Shown piece after piece: positions 21,597 through 30,654 of a stretch of 64,000 nt of DNA; the first letter of the stretch is position 1, and every line of letters begins with the position of its first letter. The translations under genes and the position numbers were made by a program. The stretch is from Chlorobium phaeovibrioides (GTDB lineage: Bacteria > Bacteroidota > Chlorobiia > Chlorobiales > Chlorobiaceae): positions 62,001 through 126,000 of the forward strand of contig NZ_RXYK01000005.1 of NCBI RefSeq assembly GCF_003968655.1. The letters run 5' to 3'. The notes beneath the pieces were generated by a model. That model did not search any database. It saw nothing but the letters and a program-made list of their open reading frames with translations, and had not been told where the DNA came from.

Positions 21597-22856
21597 ATGA
21601 AGGTAGATAATTTCAGGCTGACACTGGGCGGGAAGGAATATGTCCCCATCATCATCGGAGGAATGGGGGTTAACATTTCAACAACCGAACTTGCCCTTGC
21701 GGCTGAAAAACTCGGAGGAATCGGCCATATTTCTGATGCAGAAAACGGCTATGTATGCGACAGGATTTTCAACACCTCCTTCGTCAGCAGGAAAAGAAAA
21801 AAATATGCCGAGTTCATCGACAACCCCGACAAGTCCAAAGTTCTCTTCGACCTTGCAGAGGTGGAAGCCGCGCAGAAAAAGTATGTAGAGCACACCATCT
21901 CCCAGAAAACAGGGAACGGTGCGATTTTTCTGAACTGCATGGAGAAGCTGACCATGAACAGCTCTTCGCCCACCCTCAAAGTCCGTCTGAGGGCGGCAAT
22001 GGATGCGGGCATTGACGGCCTCACCCTTGCTGCCGGACTGAACCTCAGAACCCTTGACCTGATTCAGGACCATCCCCGCTTCAATGATGTCAAAATCGGC
22101 ATCATCATTTCCTCTGTCAGAGCGCTCTCCATTTTTCTCAAGCGGGCTGTGCGCCTGAATCGTCTGCCGGACTATATTATTGTTGAAGGACCTCTTGCAG
22201 GAGGCCACCTCGGATTCGGCCCTGACGACTGGCATACCTTTGATCTCCATACCATTTTCACCGAAGTGGCTGCATTCCTGAAACAAGAAGGCCTTGATAT
22301 TCCCCTCATTCCGGCAGGAGGAATTTTCACCGGAACGGATGCTGCGGAATACCTTCAAGAGGGAGCTGGAGCAGTTCAGGTTGCCACCCGTTTTGCAATC
22401 ACCCGGGAGGCGGGACTTCCAGCCAATGTGAAGCAGCAGTATCTGAGCGCAGAGGAAGAGGATATTGTCATCAACATGGCCTCCACCACCGGCTACCCGA
22501 TGCGCATGCTCCGCCAGTCGCCGACATTGCGCTACGCCATAAAGCCAAACTGCGAAGGGCTGGGATACCTGCTTGAAAACGGCGGGAAATGCACCTATAT
22601 CGACGCATACTACAAAGCACTTGCCGAGAAAAAACCGGGGGAGCCACTTGTCGTTGAGGAAAAAACATGCCTCTGCACCGGTATGGCAAAATATGACTGC
22701 TGGACCTGCGGCCACACAACATACCGCCTCAAAGAGACGACCAACCGCCTGGCGGACGGCAGCTGGCAGATCCCTTCAGCTGAAGACATCTTTCTTGACT
22801 ATCAGCACAGCACCGACCACTCCATCAAACTACCGGAACCCGAAACGGGCGCCTGA
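21597..22856 (+). CDS. Nitronate monooxygenase / FabK-like NAD(P)H:flavin oxidoreductase family protein
   Basis: This 419-residue TIM-barrel flavoprotein has the family opening PIIIGGMGVNISTTELALA, VEGPLAGGHLGFG, LIPAGGIFTGTDAAEYLQEGAGAVQ in pieces, and a C-terminal domain. These enzymes use FMN to oxidise nitronates or to reduce enoyl groups, and the true substrate is unclear. The C-terminal part carries CLCTGMAKYDCWTCGH, a C-x-C-x7-C-x2-C pattern that could bind zinc or an Fe-S cluster and is not part of the classical nitronate monooxygenase core. The ribosome site AAAGGA lies 3 nt before the ATG. Confidence 0.82.
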   Translation: MKVDNFRLTLGGKEYVPIIIGGMGVNISTTELALAAEKLGGIGHISDAENGYVCDRIFNTSFVSRKRKKYAEFIDNPDKSKVLFDLAEVEAAQKKYVEHTISQKTGNGAIFLNCMEKLTMNSSSPTLKVRLRAAMDAGIDGLTLAAGLNLRTLDLIQDHPRFNDVKIGIIISSVRALSIFLKRAVRLNRLPDYIIVEGPLAGGHLGFGPDDWHTFDLHTIFTEVAAFLKQEGLDIPLIPAGGIFTGTDAAEYLQEGAGAVQVATRFAITREAGLPANVKQQYLSAEEEDIVINMASTTGYPMRMLRQSPTLRYAIKPNCEGLGYLLENGGKCTYIDAYYKALAEKKPGEPLVVEEKTCLCTGMAKYDCWTCGHTTYRLKETTNRLADGSWQIPSAEDIFLDYQHSTDHSIKLPEPETGA

Positions 22857-22951
22857 AGAAATTTTCCCCGGAGAAATTCTTACCTTGCCTGAAGTAATGC
22901 AGGAGAGGCTTTTTCCAGCTCAATACAACTTCGGCAGAGAAAGAGGGCGGC

Positions 22952-23953
22952 ATGAAAAAGAAAACAATACCATTTCTTCTGGCTTTTCTGGTAGCGGCAC
23001 TGCTGCTCACAGCCGTGTTCACATTCAACCAGCTCAATACCGCCGCAAACCTGCTTTCAACTCTGCATCCCTATGCAGGAGCCGCGTTCCTGATGCTTGC
23101 TGCCGCATCATTTCTCGCACTATTCTTCAGCGCATGCCAGCTGTTCAGAATGCCCCGCCAGCCATCCCTGCCTGAAAATGACAGCTCAGGCGCGATGGAA
23201 GAGTATGCCCGCCATAGTGCAGAGCGCATGCCAGCCCACCCGATGCACCCCGAAACCAATGCAGAACAGAAAGACCTCCGGTGGGTAAAAACCAACCTGA
23301 AATTTCTTGAAGTTGACGCTCTTGCCTCAACCAAGGAGATTGCCACAAAAAACTTTTTCGTTGGCGCTTTTGCCCAGAACACCTCATATGGCACCACCAC
23401 CTCAACCCTCAACATGCTCAAGCTGACATGGCGCATTTACAGCCTGCACCATAAAGAGCAGAACCTGAGGGAGTTCAGTTCAGTCCTTCTCGGCGCCTAT
23501 AGGCTGATGCCGCTTTCCGATTTCCGCAAAGAGGAGATCCCCACCCACATCAAACCAATCATACAGTCCGCCTTCAGCAACACCCTCTCTTCGCTGCTGC
23601 CAGCGGGAAACCTTCTGGCGCCCCTTTTCCTCAACCTCTTTATGGCCGGCGCAACCAATGCATACCTTACCTGCCTTGTTGGCATCATAACAGCCCGCCG
23701 ATGCCAGATGCTCTCTGAGGAGGATCACAGGGAGATTGTTCAGCAAAGCACCTTTGAGGCTGCATTCATGCTGAAAGAAATTGTCCGGGAGTGCAACCCG
23801 GTCCTCTCAGTCACCATCAGCAACGCCGTCAAGAAAGCAGGGATTGAAAGCCTTGATACGGTAACTCCCCCTTCTGCAGGAAGCGGCATTGCGCAGGATA
23901 TCGTTTCGCATCTTGCCAGCTCCATCAAGCACATCATGAAGGAAAGCAGTTAG
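22952..23953 (+). CDS. DUF697-like inner-membrane protein
   Basis: The 333-residue protein has two N-terminal membrane helices (about 5-28 and 42-64) and a soluble linker. A C-terminal helical region contains LNMLKLTWRIYSLH and FLNLFMAGATNAYLTCLVGI, which resemble the conserved parts of DUF697/YcjF-type proteins. The function is unknown. It starts 95 nt after the flavoprotein gene. Its TAG stop overlaps the TAA of convergent tadA within TTAG (23950-23953). The family match is by eye. Confidence 0.55.
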   Translation: MKKKTIPFLLAFLVAALLLTAVFTFNQLNTAANLLSTLHPYAGAAFLMLAAASFLALFFSACQLFRMPRQPSLPENDSSGAMEEYARHSAERMPAHPMHPETNAEQKDLRWVKTNLKFLEVDALASTKEIATKNFFVGAFAQNTSYGTTTSTLNMLKLTWRIYSLHHKEQNLREFSSVLLGAYRLMPLSDFRKEEIPTHIKPIIQSAFSNTLSSLLPAGNLLAPLFLNLFMAGATNAYLTCLVGIITARRCQMLSEEDHREIVQQSTFEAAFMLKEIVRECNPVLSVTISNAVKKAGIESLDTVTPPSAGSGIAQDIVSHLASSIKHIMKESS

Positions 23954-24411
23954 CCTTTTTTCCGGAGCTCTTTGAAAAAGTCCTGAAGAAGCCCCTGACA
24001 GCGCCCCTCCATAATGCCACCGAACACTTCCGGCTGGTGGTTCAGCGGCCGGCATCCGGTCACATTCAGCACAGAACCCGAAGCCCCCATCTTTGCGTCA
24101 TAGGCACCGAACACCACGCGACCCACCTTTGCGTTCACTATGGCTCCCGCACACATCGGGCAGGGCTCCATTGTAACCGCAAGAGTGCAGTCCTGCAGAT
24201 ACTTCGTCCCAAGCGTCGCCATTGCGGAAGTAAGGGCAATCATCTCCGCATGGGCAGTTGCATCACACAGCGCCTCAACCTGATTGTACCCTTTTCCCAC
24301 CACATGACCCCCACCATCAAGAACAACCGCTCCAACAGGGACCTCCCTGCTCTCAAAAGCCTTGAGCGCCTCCCGGAACGCCAGTTCCATACAATAACTG
24401 AAATCCATCAT
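23950..24411 (-). CDS. tadA: tRNA-specific adenosine deaminase
   Basis: This 153-residue deaminase has the zinc-binding signatures TAHAEMIAL (His and catalytic Glu) and TMEPCPMCAGAIVNAK (two Cys). TadA converts A34 to inosine in tRNA-Arg(ACG), expanding wobble decoding. Length and motifs are typical, so guanine deaminase or another relative is unlikely but not excluded. It is monocistronic and convergent with the DUF697-like gene. Confidence 0.93.
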   Translation of the reverse strand: MMDFSYCMELAFREALKAFESREVPVGAVVLDGGGHVVGKGYNQVEALCDATAHAEMIALTSAMATLGTKYLQDCTLAVTMEPCPMCAGAIVNAKVGRVVFGAYDAKMGASGSVLNVTGCRPLNHQPEVFGGIMEGRCQGLLQDFFKELRKKG

Positions 24412-24624
24412 TCATGCGTTATGGCGGCACGGGAACAATTCCCCGCCCCACCAGTTGACCAAGGCTCTGCGCAACAGCAAGGGAACAACAAAAGTGCCGC
24501 GAAGAGCATCCAATATTTCACCGTAAGCGTTTATTTCACTATACTGACAGTTTATGCGCAAACTTCTATTCATCCCTCCCTGTAGCGCACAAAAGGCCGT
24601 CAGTAACCCAAGACCGGAATCAAT

Positions 24625-25800
24625 ATGAACATTCATGAATATCAAGGCAAGGATATCCTGAGAAAATTCGGAGTTACCGTCCCGAAAGGAATCGTTGCCC
24701 ACTCTCCTGAAGAAGCAAAACAGGCTGCCGAACAGCTTTTTGAAGAACAGACCAGTCCTGTCGTTGTCGTCAAAGCCCAGATCCACGCAGGGGGAAGAGG
24801 AAAAGCAGGGGGCGTGAAACTCGCAAAATCCCCCGAAGAGGCATATGAGATTGCCAGCCAGATGATAGGCACCACTCTCGTAACGCACCAGACAGGGCCT
24901 GAAGGCAAAGAGGTACGGAGACTTCTTGTTGAAGAGGGAATGAACATTGACAGAGAGTTTTATGTCGGAATCACCCTCGACCGCGCCACATCGCAGAATG
25001 TGCTGATGATCTCCACCGAAGGCGGTATGGAAATTGAAAAAGTGGCTGAAGAAACTCCTGAAAGACTGCTGAAAATCCAGGTTGACCCGCTCTTCGGACT
25101 CCAGGGATTCCAGGCCCGTGAGGCGGCATTCTTCCTGGGCCTCGAAGGCGAGCAGTTCCGCAGTGCCGTCAGCTTCATCATGAGCCTCTACAAGGCATAC
25201 ACATCCATTGATGCCGCGTTGGCTGAAATCAACCCTCTTGTTGTCACAAAAGAGGGCCGTGTGCTTGCGCTTGACGCCAAAATCAATTTTGACTCAAATG
25301 CATTGTACCGCCACAAGGATTTCCTCGAACTCCGCGACATCACCGAAGAGGATCCTTTTGAAGTGGAAGCCTCAAAATCAAACCTCAACTATGTCCGCCT
25401 TGACGGCAATGTCGGCTGCATGGTGAACGGTGCAGGTCTGGCCATGGGCACCATGGACATAATTCAGCTGGCAGGCGGTAAACCCGCCAACTTTCTGGAT
25501 GTTGGCGGTGGAGCAAGCCCCCAGACTGTTGAGGAAGGATTTAAAATCATTCTCAGCGACAAAAATGTCAAAGCCATTCTTGTCAACATTTTCGGCGGAA
25601 TCGTCCGTTGCGACAGGGTTGCAGGAGGCATCATCGAGGCTGCCAAAAAAATCGGACTGAACCTTCCCGTTATTGTCCGGCTTGAGGGAACAAACGCCGA
25701 CATAGCCCAGAAAATGCTGGACGAGTCGGGATTGAACCTGATTGCGGCTGACGGCCTGAAAGATGCCGCCCAGAAGGTCACCGAAGCTCTCTCTGCCTGA
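24625..25800 (+). CDS. sucC: Succinyl-CoA ligase (ADP-forming) beta subunit
   Basis: This 391-residue ATP-grasp protein begins [17 protein letters not shown] and has [19 protein letters not shown]. The C-terminal ligase domain has the nucleotide/CoA region [13 protein letters not shown]. With the alpha subunit (SucD, not in this window) it makes succinyl-CoA from succinate, a step of the reductive TCA cycle that green sulfur bacteria use to fix CO2. A strong terminator follows, so sucC appears to be transcribed alone. Confidence 0.97.
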   Translation: MNIHEYQGKDILRKFGVTVPKGIVAHSPEEAKQAAEQLFEEQTSPVVVVKAQIHAGGRGKAGGVKLAKSPEEAYEIASQMIGTTLVTHQTGPEGKEVRRLLVEEGMNIDREFYVGITLDRATSQNVLMISTEGGMEIEKVAEETPERLLKIQVDPLFGLQGFQAREAAFFLGLEGEQFRSAVSFIMSLYKAYTSIDAALAEINPLVVTKEGRVLALDAKINFDSNALYRHKDFLELRDITEEDPFEVEASKSNLNYVRLDGNVGCMVNGAGLAMGTMDIIQLAGGKPANFLDVGGGASPQTVEEGFKIILSDKNVKAILVNIFGGIVRCDRVAGGIIEAAKKIGLNLPVIVRLEGTNADIAQKMLDESGLNLIAADGLKDAAQKVTEALSA

Positions 25801-25848
25801 GAAGCCGCCCTGACCCCCCGCATAGGGGACCAGAAGCATACCATCAAT

Positions 25849-25887
25849 AAAAAAAGCACCCCGATAGAGAGTCGGGGTGCTTTTTTT
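25849..25887 (+). terminator. Intrinsic terminator of sucC
   Basis: AAAAAAAGCACCCCGA (25849-25864) pairs perfectly with TCGGGGTGCTTTTTTT (25872-25887) over a 7-nt loop. It would also work on the minus strand. Confidence 0.9.
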
Positions 25888-25902
25888 ATTGTCAAATGAA
25901 GC

Positions 25903-25942
25903 AAAAAAAAGACAGGCCGGCAGATTTCTCCACAGGCCTGTC
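25903..25942 (-). terminator. Intrinsic terminator of the macB-macA-tolC operon
   Basis: Read on the minus strand, GACAGGCC (25942-25935) pairs with GGCCTGTC (25918-25911) across a 16-nt loop and is followed directly by eight Ts (25910-25903). It lies about 230 nt beyond the macB stop. Confidence 0.7.
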
Positions 25943-26168
25943 CAAATCAACAACAAGTCATACCCCGCATCTCAGTCATCAGTCATCTTTGCGATTCGTT
26001 ATCATCATGGTTTCACCATAACTTCAGAGTAGACCAGTTGCCGAAATCCAACCACACATCACACATCACACTACCTTTTAGGTGAACTCAACTGCAACCA
26101 CACAGGTGCGTTCAATACATAAGACGAGCATTGTGGAAGAACCTTGCACAAAAAAATATTTTTTTTCT

Positions 26169-28154
26169 CTACTCATAACGAAGCGCCTCTACCGGCTTCA
26201 GATCCGCGGCTTTCCTCGCAGGCCAGAGACCGAAAAAAATACCGATGAGTGCTGAAAAACATGTTGCAAGCACCACCGAAAGCAGCGAAGCCTTCACGCT
26301 CCACCCGGCGAAAAGAGCCAGAAGAAACGCAATACCGGTGCCACTCACCACACCCATGATACCACCACTGAGGGTCAAGCCGACCGACTCCACAAGAAAC
26401 TGCAGCAGAATGTCGCTCCGCCGCGCACCAATTGCCTTACGAAGCCCGATCTCTCTGGTCCTTTCCGTCACCGACACCAGCATGATGTTCATAATGCCTA
26501 TGCCGCCAACAAGGAGCGAAATCGCCGCAATGGAGCCCAACAGGAGGCTCATCGTCTGTGTTGTGCTGGAAAGCATCTCCTGGATTTCCGTCATATCCCT
26601 GATGTAGAACGCCTCATCAGCTTCCCTCAGCCGGTGGTTTTTCATGATAAGCGCACTGATGGCCTTTTTGGCTTTTTTAATCTCCGCCGCATGGCGTACC
26701 TCAACATAGATATAGCTCAGGTAATCTTTTCCCAGAACACGGTACATGGCTGTTGTTACCGGAATCATCACCACATCGTCCCCATCTCTGGGTCCCGAAA
26801 ATCCTTTTGGTGGTGCCACGCCGATAACCCTGAAATTTATCCTGTTGATTTTCACGGTACGCCCGAGAGGGTTGGCGTTGCCGAACAGCTCCCTCACAAC
26901 CGTCATGCCGAGAATGGCCACTTTATCCCGTTTCTGAATCTCTTCACGGGTAAACCATCTGCCTATTGAAGGCACTGCCGCCCGCATGAGGCCGAACTCA
27001 AAACCAACACCATCAAGGCTCGCACTCCAGTTTTTGTTGCCATACACAATCCGGGCACTGCCACTGACCGTTCCCGCTGCATTGCGTATCATGGGTCGCA
27101 TGGCCGCAATATCCTTGACATCGGTAAAAGTAAACGGCGCAATTGCACCCGCAGCCCGGGCAGAGCCTCTGACTTTTGAAGAACCTCCACGCACCGACAG
27201 CAGGTTTGAGCCCATGGACTTCAGCTCCTCCTGCATCGCTGACTTCGCCCCTTCGCCAAGAGCCATAAGGGCTATCACTGAAGCCACACCCACAAGAATG
27301 CCAAGCACTGAAAGAAAAGAGCGGACCTTGTTGGCAAAAATCGCCTGAAAAGCCTGCTGCATGAACCCGATGAACCGGCCATCCTTCCAGAGGGAAATGG
27401 GGCGGGAGGCATGCCACATTGACTCCCCTGCTTTTTCATAGTCATTGGGTATCTCAGTCGGCCCGTCCACCACATCTCTTTGCTCATCGCTCACAACCAA
27501 CCCGTCGCGCATGGTAAGAACACGCCCCGCATAGGCAGCTATATCGTGCTCATGCGTCACCATGATGATGGTCCGCCCCTCACGGTGAAGATCCTGAAGA
27601 ATCTTCATGATCTCGGCAGAATTCACGGAATCAAGGTTTCCGGTGGGCTCATCGGCGAAAATGATGCCGGGATCGCGGATGAGTGCACGGGCAATGGCAA
27701 CCCGCTGCTGCTCGCCGCCCGAAAGCTGGTTTGGTGTATGGTCGGTACGATGCCCGAGACCAACCTCCTCCAGCCGCCTCAATGCCTCCTGCCGGAAATC
27801 TCCCTGTTCACCGCTATAGATATGAGGAAGACGAACATTATCCACAACACTCATCCGCTTGAGAAGATGAAACTGCTGAAAGACGAACCCGGCCATATGG
27901 TTTCGCAGCCCCGCCTGTTCATCTCCTGAAAGATCGTTCACATTCCGCCCGAATATCCGATACTCGCCACTATCGGGGTTGTCAAGCAGGCCGAGAATGT
28001 GCAGCAGGGAAGATTTCCCCGACCCCGATGAACCCATAACAGCCACAAACTCGCCGCGACGGATTTTCAGTGACACGCCACGAAGGGCATGCACCGTACT
28101 CTCCCCTATCTTGTAGGAGCGATGCACATCAACAAGTTCAAGCAACGGCATCAT
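26169..28154 (-). CDS. macB: MacB-type ABC exporter, ATPase-permease fusion
   Basis: This 661-residue protein joins an N-terminal ABC ATPase to a four-helix MacB permease. The ATPase has Walker [16 protein letters not shown], signature [16 protein letters not shown] and Walker [14 protein letters not shown]. The permease has a periplasmic domain between helix 1 and helices 2-4 and the cytosolic signature [19 protein letters not shown]. It drives extrusion of substrates from the periplasm through MacA and a TolC-type channel. Start and stop overlap macA by ATGA (28151-28154). The substrate is unknown and could be a macrolide, a peptide or a lipid. Confidence 0.93.
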   Translation of the reverse strand: MMPLLELVDVHRSYKIGESTVHALRGVSLKIRRGEFVAVMGSSGSGKSSLLHILGLLDNPDSGEYRIFGRNVNDLSGDEQAGLRNHMAGFVFQQFHLLKRMSVVDNVRLPHIYSGEQGDFRQEALRRLEEVGLGHRTDHTPNQLSGGEQQRVAIARALIRDPGIIFADEPTGNLDSVNSAEIMKILQDLHREGRTIIMVTHEHDIAAYAGRVLTMRDGLVVSDEQRDVVDGPTEIPNDYEKAGESMWHASRPISLWKDGRFIGFMQQAFQAIFANKVRSFLSVLGILVGVASVIALMALGEGAKSAMQEELKSMGSNLLSVRGGSSKVRGSARAAGAIAPFTFTDVKDIAAMRPMIRNAAGTVSGSARIVYGNKNWSASLDGVGFEFGLMRAAVPSIGRWFTREEIQKRDKVAILGMTVVRELFGNANPLGRTVKINRINFRVIGVAPPKGFSGPRDGDDVVMIPVTTAMYRVLGKDYLSYIYVEVRHAAEIKKAKKAISALIMKNHRLREADEAFYIRDMTEIQEMLSSTTQTMSLLLGSIAAISLLVGGIGIMNIMLVSVTERTREIGLRKAIGARRSDILLQFLVESVGLTLSGGIMGVVSGTGIAFLLALFAGWSVKASLLSVVLATCFSALIGIFFGLWPARKAADLKPVEALRYE

Positions 28155-29125
28155 GAGTCTTTTTTCTTCTTCCGCCTGGGCATAAAGGGGTTGGTTGCAT
28201 CTTTTTCAGATGGAAGAACAAAAGAAGCATCCGGCATGAGCACTCTGGCGCTATCGGAAATCCCGCCGAGTATCTCAATGCTGTCATCATCGGAAATACC
28301 AGTGATCACCGCAACATTCCGCCCCCCGGAGCCGCCACCACCTGATTCTTCCAGCAGAACCTCAGAGCGTTTTCCCGAAACCCTCACAGCCGCCCGGGGA
28401 AGCAGCAGCGCATGCTGCCTTTCCCTCACAGCAATATCAATATTGGCACTCATCCCTGAACGATACACCGAAGGGATACTGTCAGGAACGACATCCACAA
28501 AATAAATAGACACATTGTTCTGCAGGTGCGACTCATAATAAATATGCGAAACCTCTCCACCGACCCTGATATCGGGATAAGCGTCAAGGCTTATCACCGC
28601 CCTCTGACCGTTCTGCACACGGCCGATATCCGTCTCATCCACAAATGCCGTCACCGTCAGCCGGTCTGAAAGCACAAAGAGTGAGTCGGAAGCGCTCACC
28701 GTCTGCCCCGGCTCAATGCTCCGGACAATAACCTGTCCATCAATAGGCGCGAGGACAGCCGTTTCGCGATAAACGCTCTTCCAGTATGCCTGTTCGTCCT
28801 TTCCCTGAAGCTTTGCTGCGTCAAGCAGCGCAGCCCGTTCACTTGAACTCAGAAGAGCCAGCACCCGACCCTTTTCAACCATTTCGCCCTCCTGAACCAT
28901 CACCTCCTCCACCCTTCCAGCTATGGCAGGCTGAATTTTCAGCCTGTTGCGGGGCTCAACCACGCCGGTCGTTGAAACCGTTTCAACAAGTGTCCCCCGT
29001 GAAGGATTGATCACTGTATACTGCTGTCCAGCCGTTTTTCTGCCGGCAAACACAAACAGAAGAATCACAACGGCAGCAACAGCCGCCGCCGAAAGCCCCC
29101 ACACAACCTTATTCCCCGATGCCAT
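28151..29125 (-). CDS. macA: MacA/HlyD-type periplasmic adaptor protein
   Basis: This 324-residue membrane fusion protein has one N-terminal helix ([20 protein letters not shown]), a short alpha hairpin region, and a lipoyl/barrel half with [17 protein letters not shown]. It bridges MacB and the outer-membrane channel. A longer reading frame reaches 29245, but the ATG at 29125 has a strong AAGGAGAAGG ribosome site and follows the tolC stop pattern (17-nt overlap). It is therefore chosen. Confidence 0.9.
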   Translation of the reverse strand: MASGNKVVWGLSAAAVAAVVILLFVFAGRKTAGQQYTVINPSRGTLVETVSTTGVVEPRNRLKIQPAIAGRVEEVMVQEGEMVEKGRVLALLSSSERAALLDAAKLQGKDEQAYWKSVYRETAVLAPIDGQVIVRSIEPGQTVSASDSLFVLSDRLTVTAFVDETDIGRVQNGQRAVISLDAYPDIRVGGEVSHIYYESHLQNNVSIYFVDVVPDSIPSVYRSGMSANIDIAVRERQHALLLPRAAVRVSGKRSEVLLEESGGGGSGGRNVAVITGISDDDSIEILGGISDSARVLMPDASFVLPSEKDATNPFMPRRKKKKDS

Positions 29126-30389
29126 CAAGCCCTTCTCCTTTTGACTGTATCCATTGAGCCTCGGCGATAAGCAGATCCGCCCCGGCATTGAGAAACTCCT
29201 TTTTTGCACTGACAAGACTGTCTTCAATAATGACCCAGTCGTCAAACGAAATCAACCCGTTCGAATACTGGGCATTAGCTATGGCCGCCCGCTCAACAGC
29301 AGCCTCAAGAAATTTTTTCCGCACCGCAACATACTGCAAGGCATCGAGATAACTCTTCCACCGCTCCTCGAGAAGATCAAGCACACTGTGCAGACCGCTT
29401 TTCAGTTCCGCTTCATCCCGACTTACCACCGCACGGGCTTTCGCAACACCAGCACGACCGCTGCCACCCTCATAAATCGGAACAGCAAGATCAAGGCCGA
29501 CCCTCCATTCCGACTCATCCGGATTCCAGTCATCCGCTGCACTGCGCCCAATCGAAGAGCTCAGGGACAGTTCAGGAGAAAACGCGCTTCGGGCTGCACG
29601 CAAATCAAACCCGGAAGCACGCATCCGCGCCTCCAGACTCCTCACCACGGGACTTTCCGAGGCAAGCGTCATGAAATCAGGACGCTGTTCTGCTGGCTCC
29701 ACAGCAGTGAACGAACCGCGCACCTTAAGATGGGTACTGCCGAGGCCACGACCCATGGCCGTTGACAGTGCAGAACGGGAAACACCAAGTCCGCGTGAAG
29801 CCCGTGCAACCTCAAACTCGGCATCAGCCAAATCAGCCTCCGCCTTGCGAAGTGAACCGATATGCTCCCGCCCTGCCCGGTAGCGAAGGCCGATGAGACG
29901 AACATTACGCAGCCGCCTGCCCTGGATATCAGCTGCAAGCGTCACATATTCCTGAGCTTTCAAGAGACTCGTAAAAGCCGAGCGCAGAGCGAAGCGAACA
30001 TCCGCAGACACCGCCTCACGGGAGCTTTCCGCCCCCTTCACCCCCTCCCCCGCCGCACGGGCAAGCCCTGAACTTTTGCCGCCATCATAGAGCAGCTGAG
30101 CGCCGGCAAGGGCATAAGAATACTGAGCGCCGGCTGAACCGGCCCTGCTTCCCGTATACCCGAGCTCCCTCGCCCCGCCCTGAACAGAAAGCGAAGGCAG
30201 AAGCGGCGATCCCGCTATCTTCCGCTCCTCCTCTGCAGCCCTGATTGAGGCCATGGCCGACTGCAGATCAGGATGGCGGCTTCGCGCCTCAGCAACACAC
30301 TGCTCCCAACTCAGCACCTCCTCCGCCCGCAAAGAAGCAAAAGGAATTGCCTCACAAACAAGAAGCAACACAAGCACTACAATTCTCAT
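29109..30389 (-). CDS. TolC-family outer-membrane efflux protein
   Basis: This protein of 426 residues has a signal peptide (MRIVVLVLLLVCEAIPFASL) and two outer-membrane-efflux repeats rich in long helices, each with the usual Ala/Arg pattern. It forms the exit duct of the tripartite pump with the two genes that follow. A TTG at 30419 would extend it by 10 residues, but the ATG at 30389 begins the signal peptide cleanly. It is the first gene of the operon. Confidence 0.9.
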   Translation of the reverse strand: MRIVVLVLLLVCEAIPFASLRAEEVLSWEQCVAEARSRHPDLQSAMASIRAAEEERKIAGSPLLPSLSVQGGARELGYTGSRAGSAGAQYSYALAGAQLLYDGGKSSGLARAAGEGVKGAESSREAVSADVRFALRSAFTSLLKAQEYVTLAADIQGRRLRNVRLIGLRYRAGREHIGSLRKAEADLADAEFEVARASRGLGVSRSALSTAMGRGLGSTHLKVRGSFTAVEPAEQRPDFMTLASESPVVRSLEARMRASGFDLRAARSAFSPELSLSSSIGRSAADDWNPDESEWRVGLDLAVPIYEGGSGRAGVAKARAVVSRDEAELKSGLHSVLDLLEERWKSYLDALQYVAVRKKFLEAAVERAAIANAQYSNGLISFDDWVIIEDSLVSAKKEFLNAGADLLIAEAQWIQSKGEGLDGIGE

Positions 30390-30508
30390 AAGAAACTTTA
30401 CCTGTTTGACGACCAACACGCAAGAACTCTCCCACCATAGAACAGCCCGACCTTACAATAAACAAAACCCAACTCACACTCTTTGTAAAAACCACGCAAA
30501 AGTTGGGG

Positions 30509-30558
30509 ACACTCATGACTGAGTGTACTAACTTCATGAAGCTATGAGCGGCCGGCCG
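30509..30558. repeat. Cluster of short palindromes in the tolC/ABC-F divergent region
   Basis: Three dyads lie within 50 bp: ACACTCA-TGAC-TGAGTGT (30509-30526), CTTCATGAAG (30532-30541) and CGGCCGGCCG (30549-30558). The first extends imperfectly outward (AAGTT at both outer ends). They sit in the 265-bp gap between two divergent genes and may be operators or degraded repeat material. Confidence 0.4.
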
Positions 30559-30654
30559 GTCGGGGGTCCGAAAGTCCGAAACATTTGAGGAAAAATTACT
30601 ACCTTCATCCCCCGAGACCCCCCGGATGCATTTATCATACAATGATGATTGACT

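Larger units (their letters stand above)
25801..26168. other. Convergent intergenic region between sucC and macB
   Basis: This is a 368-bp gap. The left 140 bp hold two terminators, one facing each way. From about 25943 to 26168 I see no gene, repeat or structured signal beyond A/T-rich stretches near the macB stop. Confidence 0.7.

Noticed and set aside
21678-22715. 345-codon frame antisense to the flavoprotein gene
   Set aside because: The plus-strand frame has clear family motifs. The antisense frame is a codon-bias shadow.
25897-26030. Small ORF in the sucC-macB gap
   Set aside because: It starts within a terminator, has no ribosome site and a low-complexity product.
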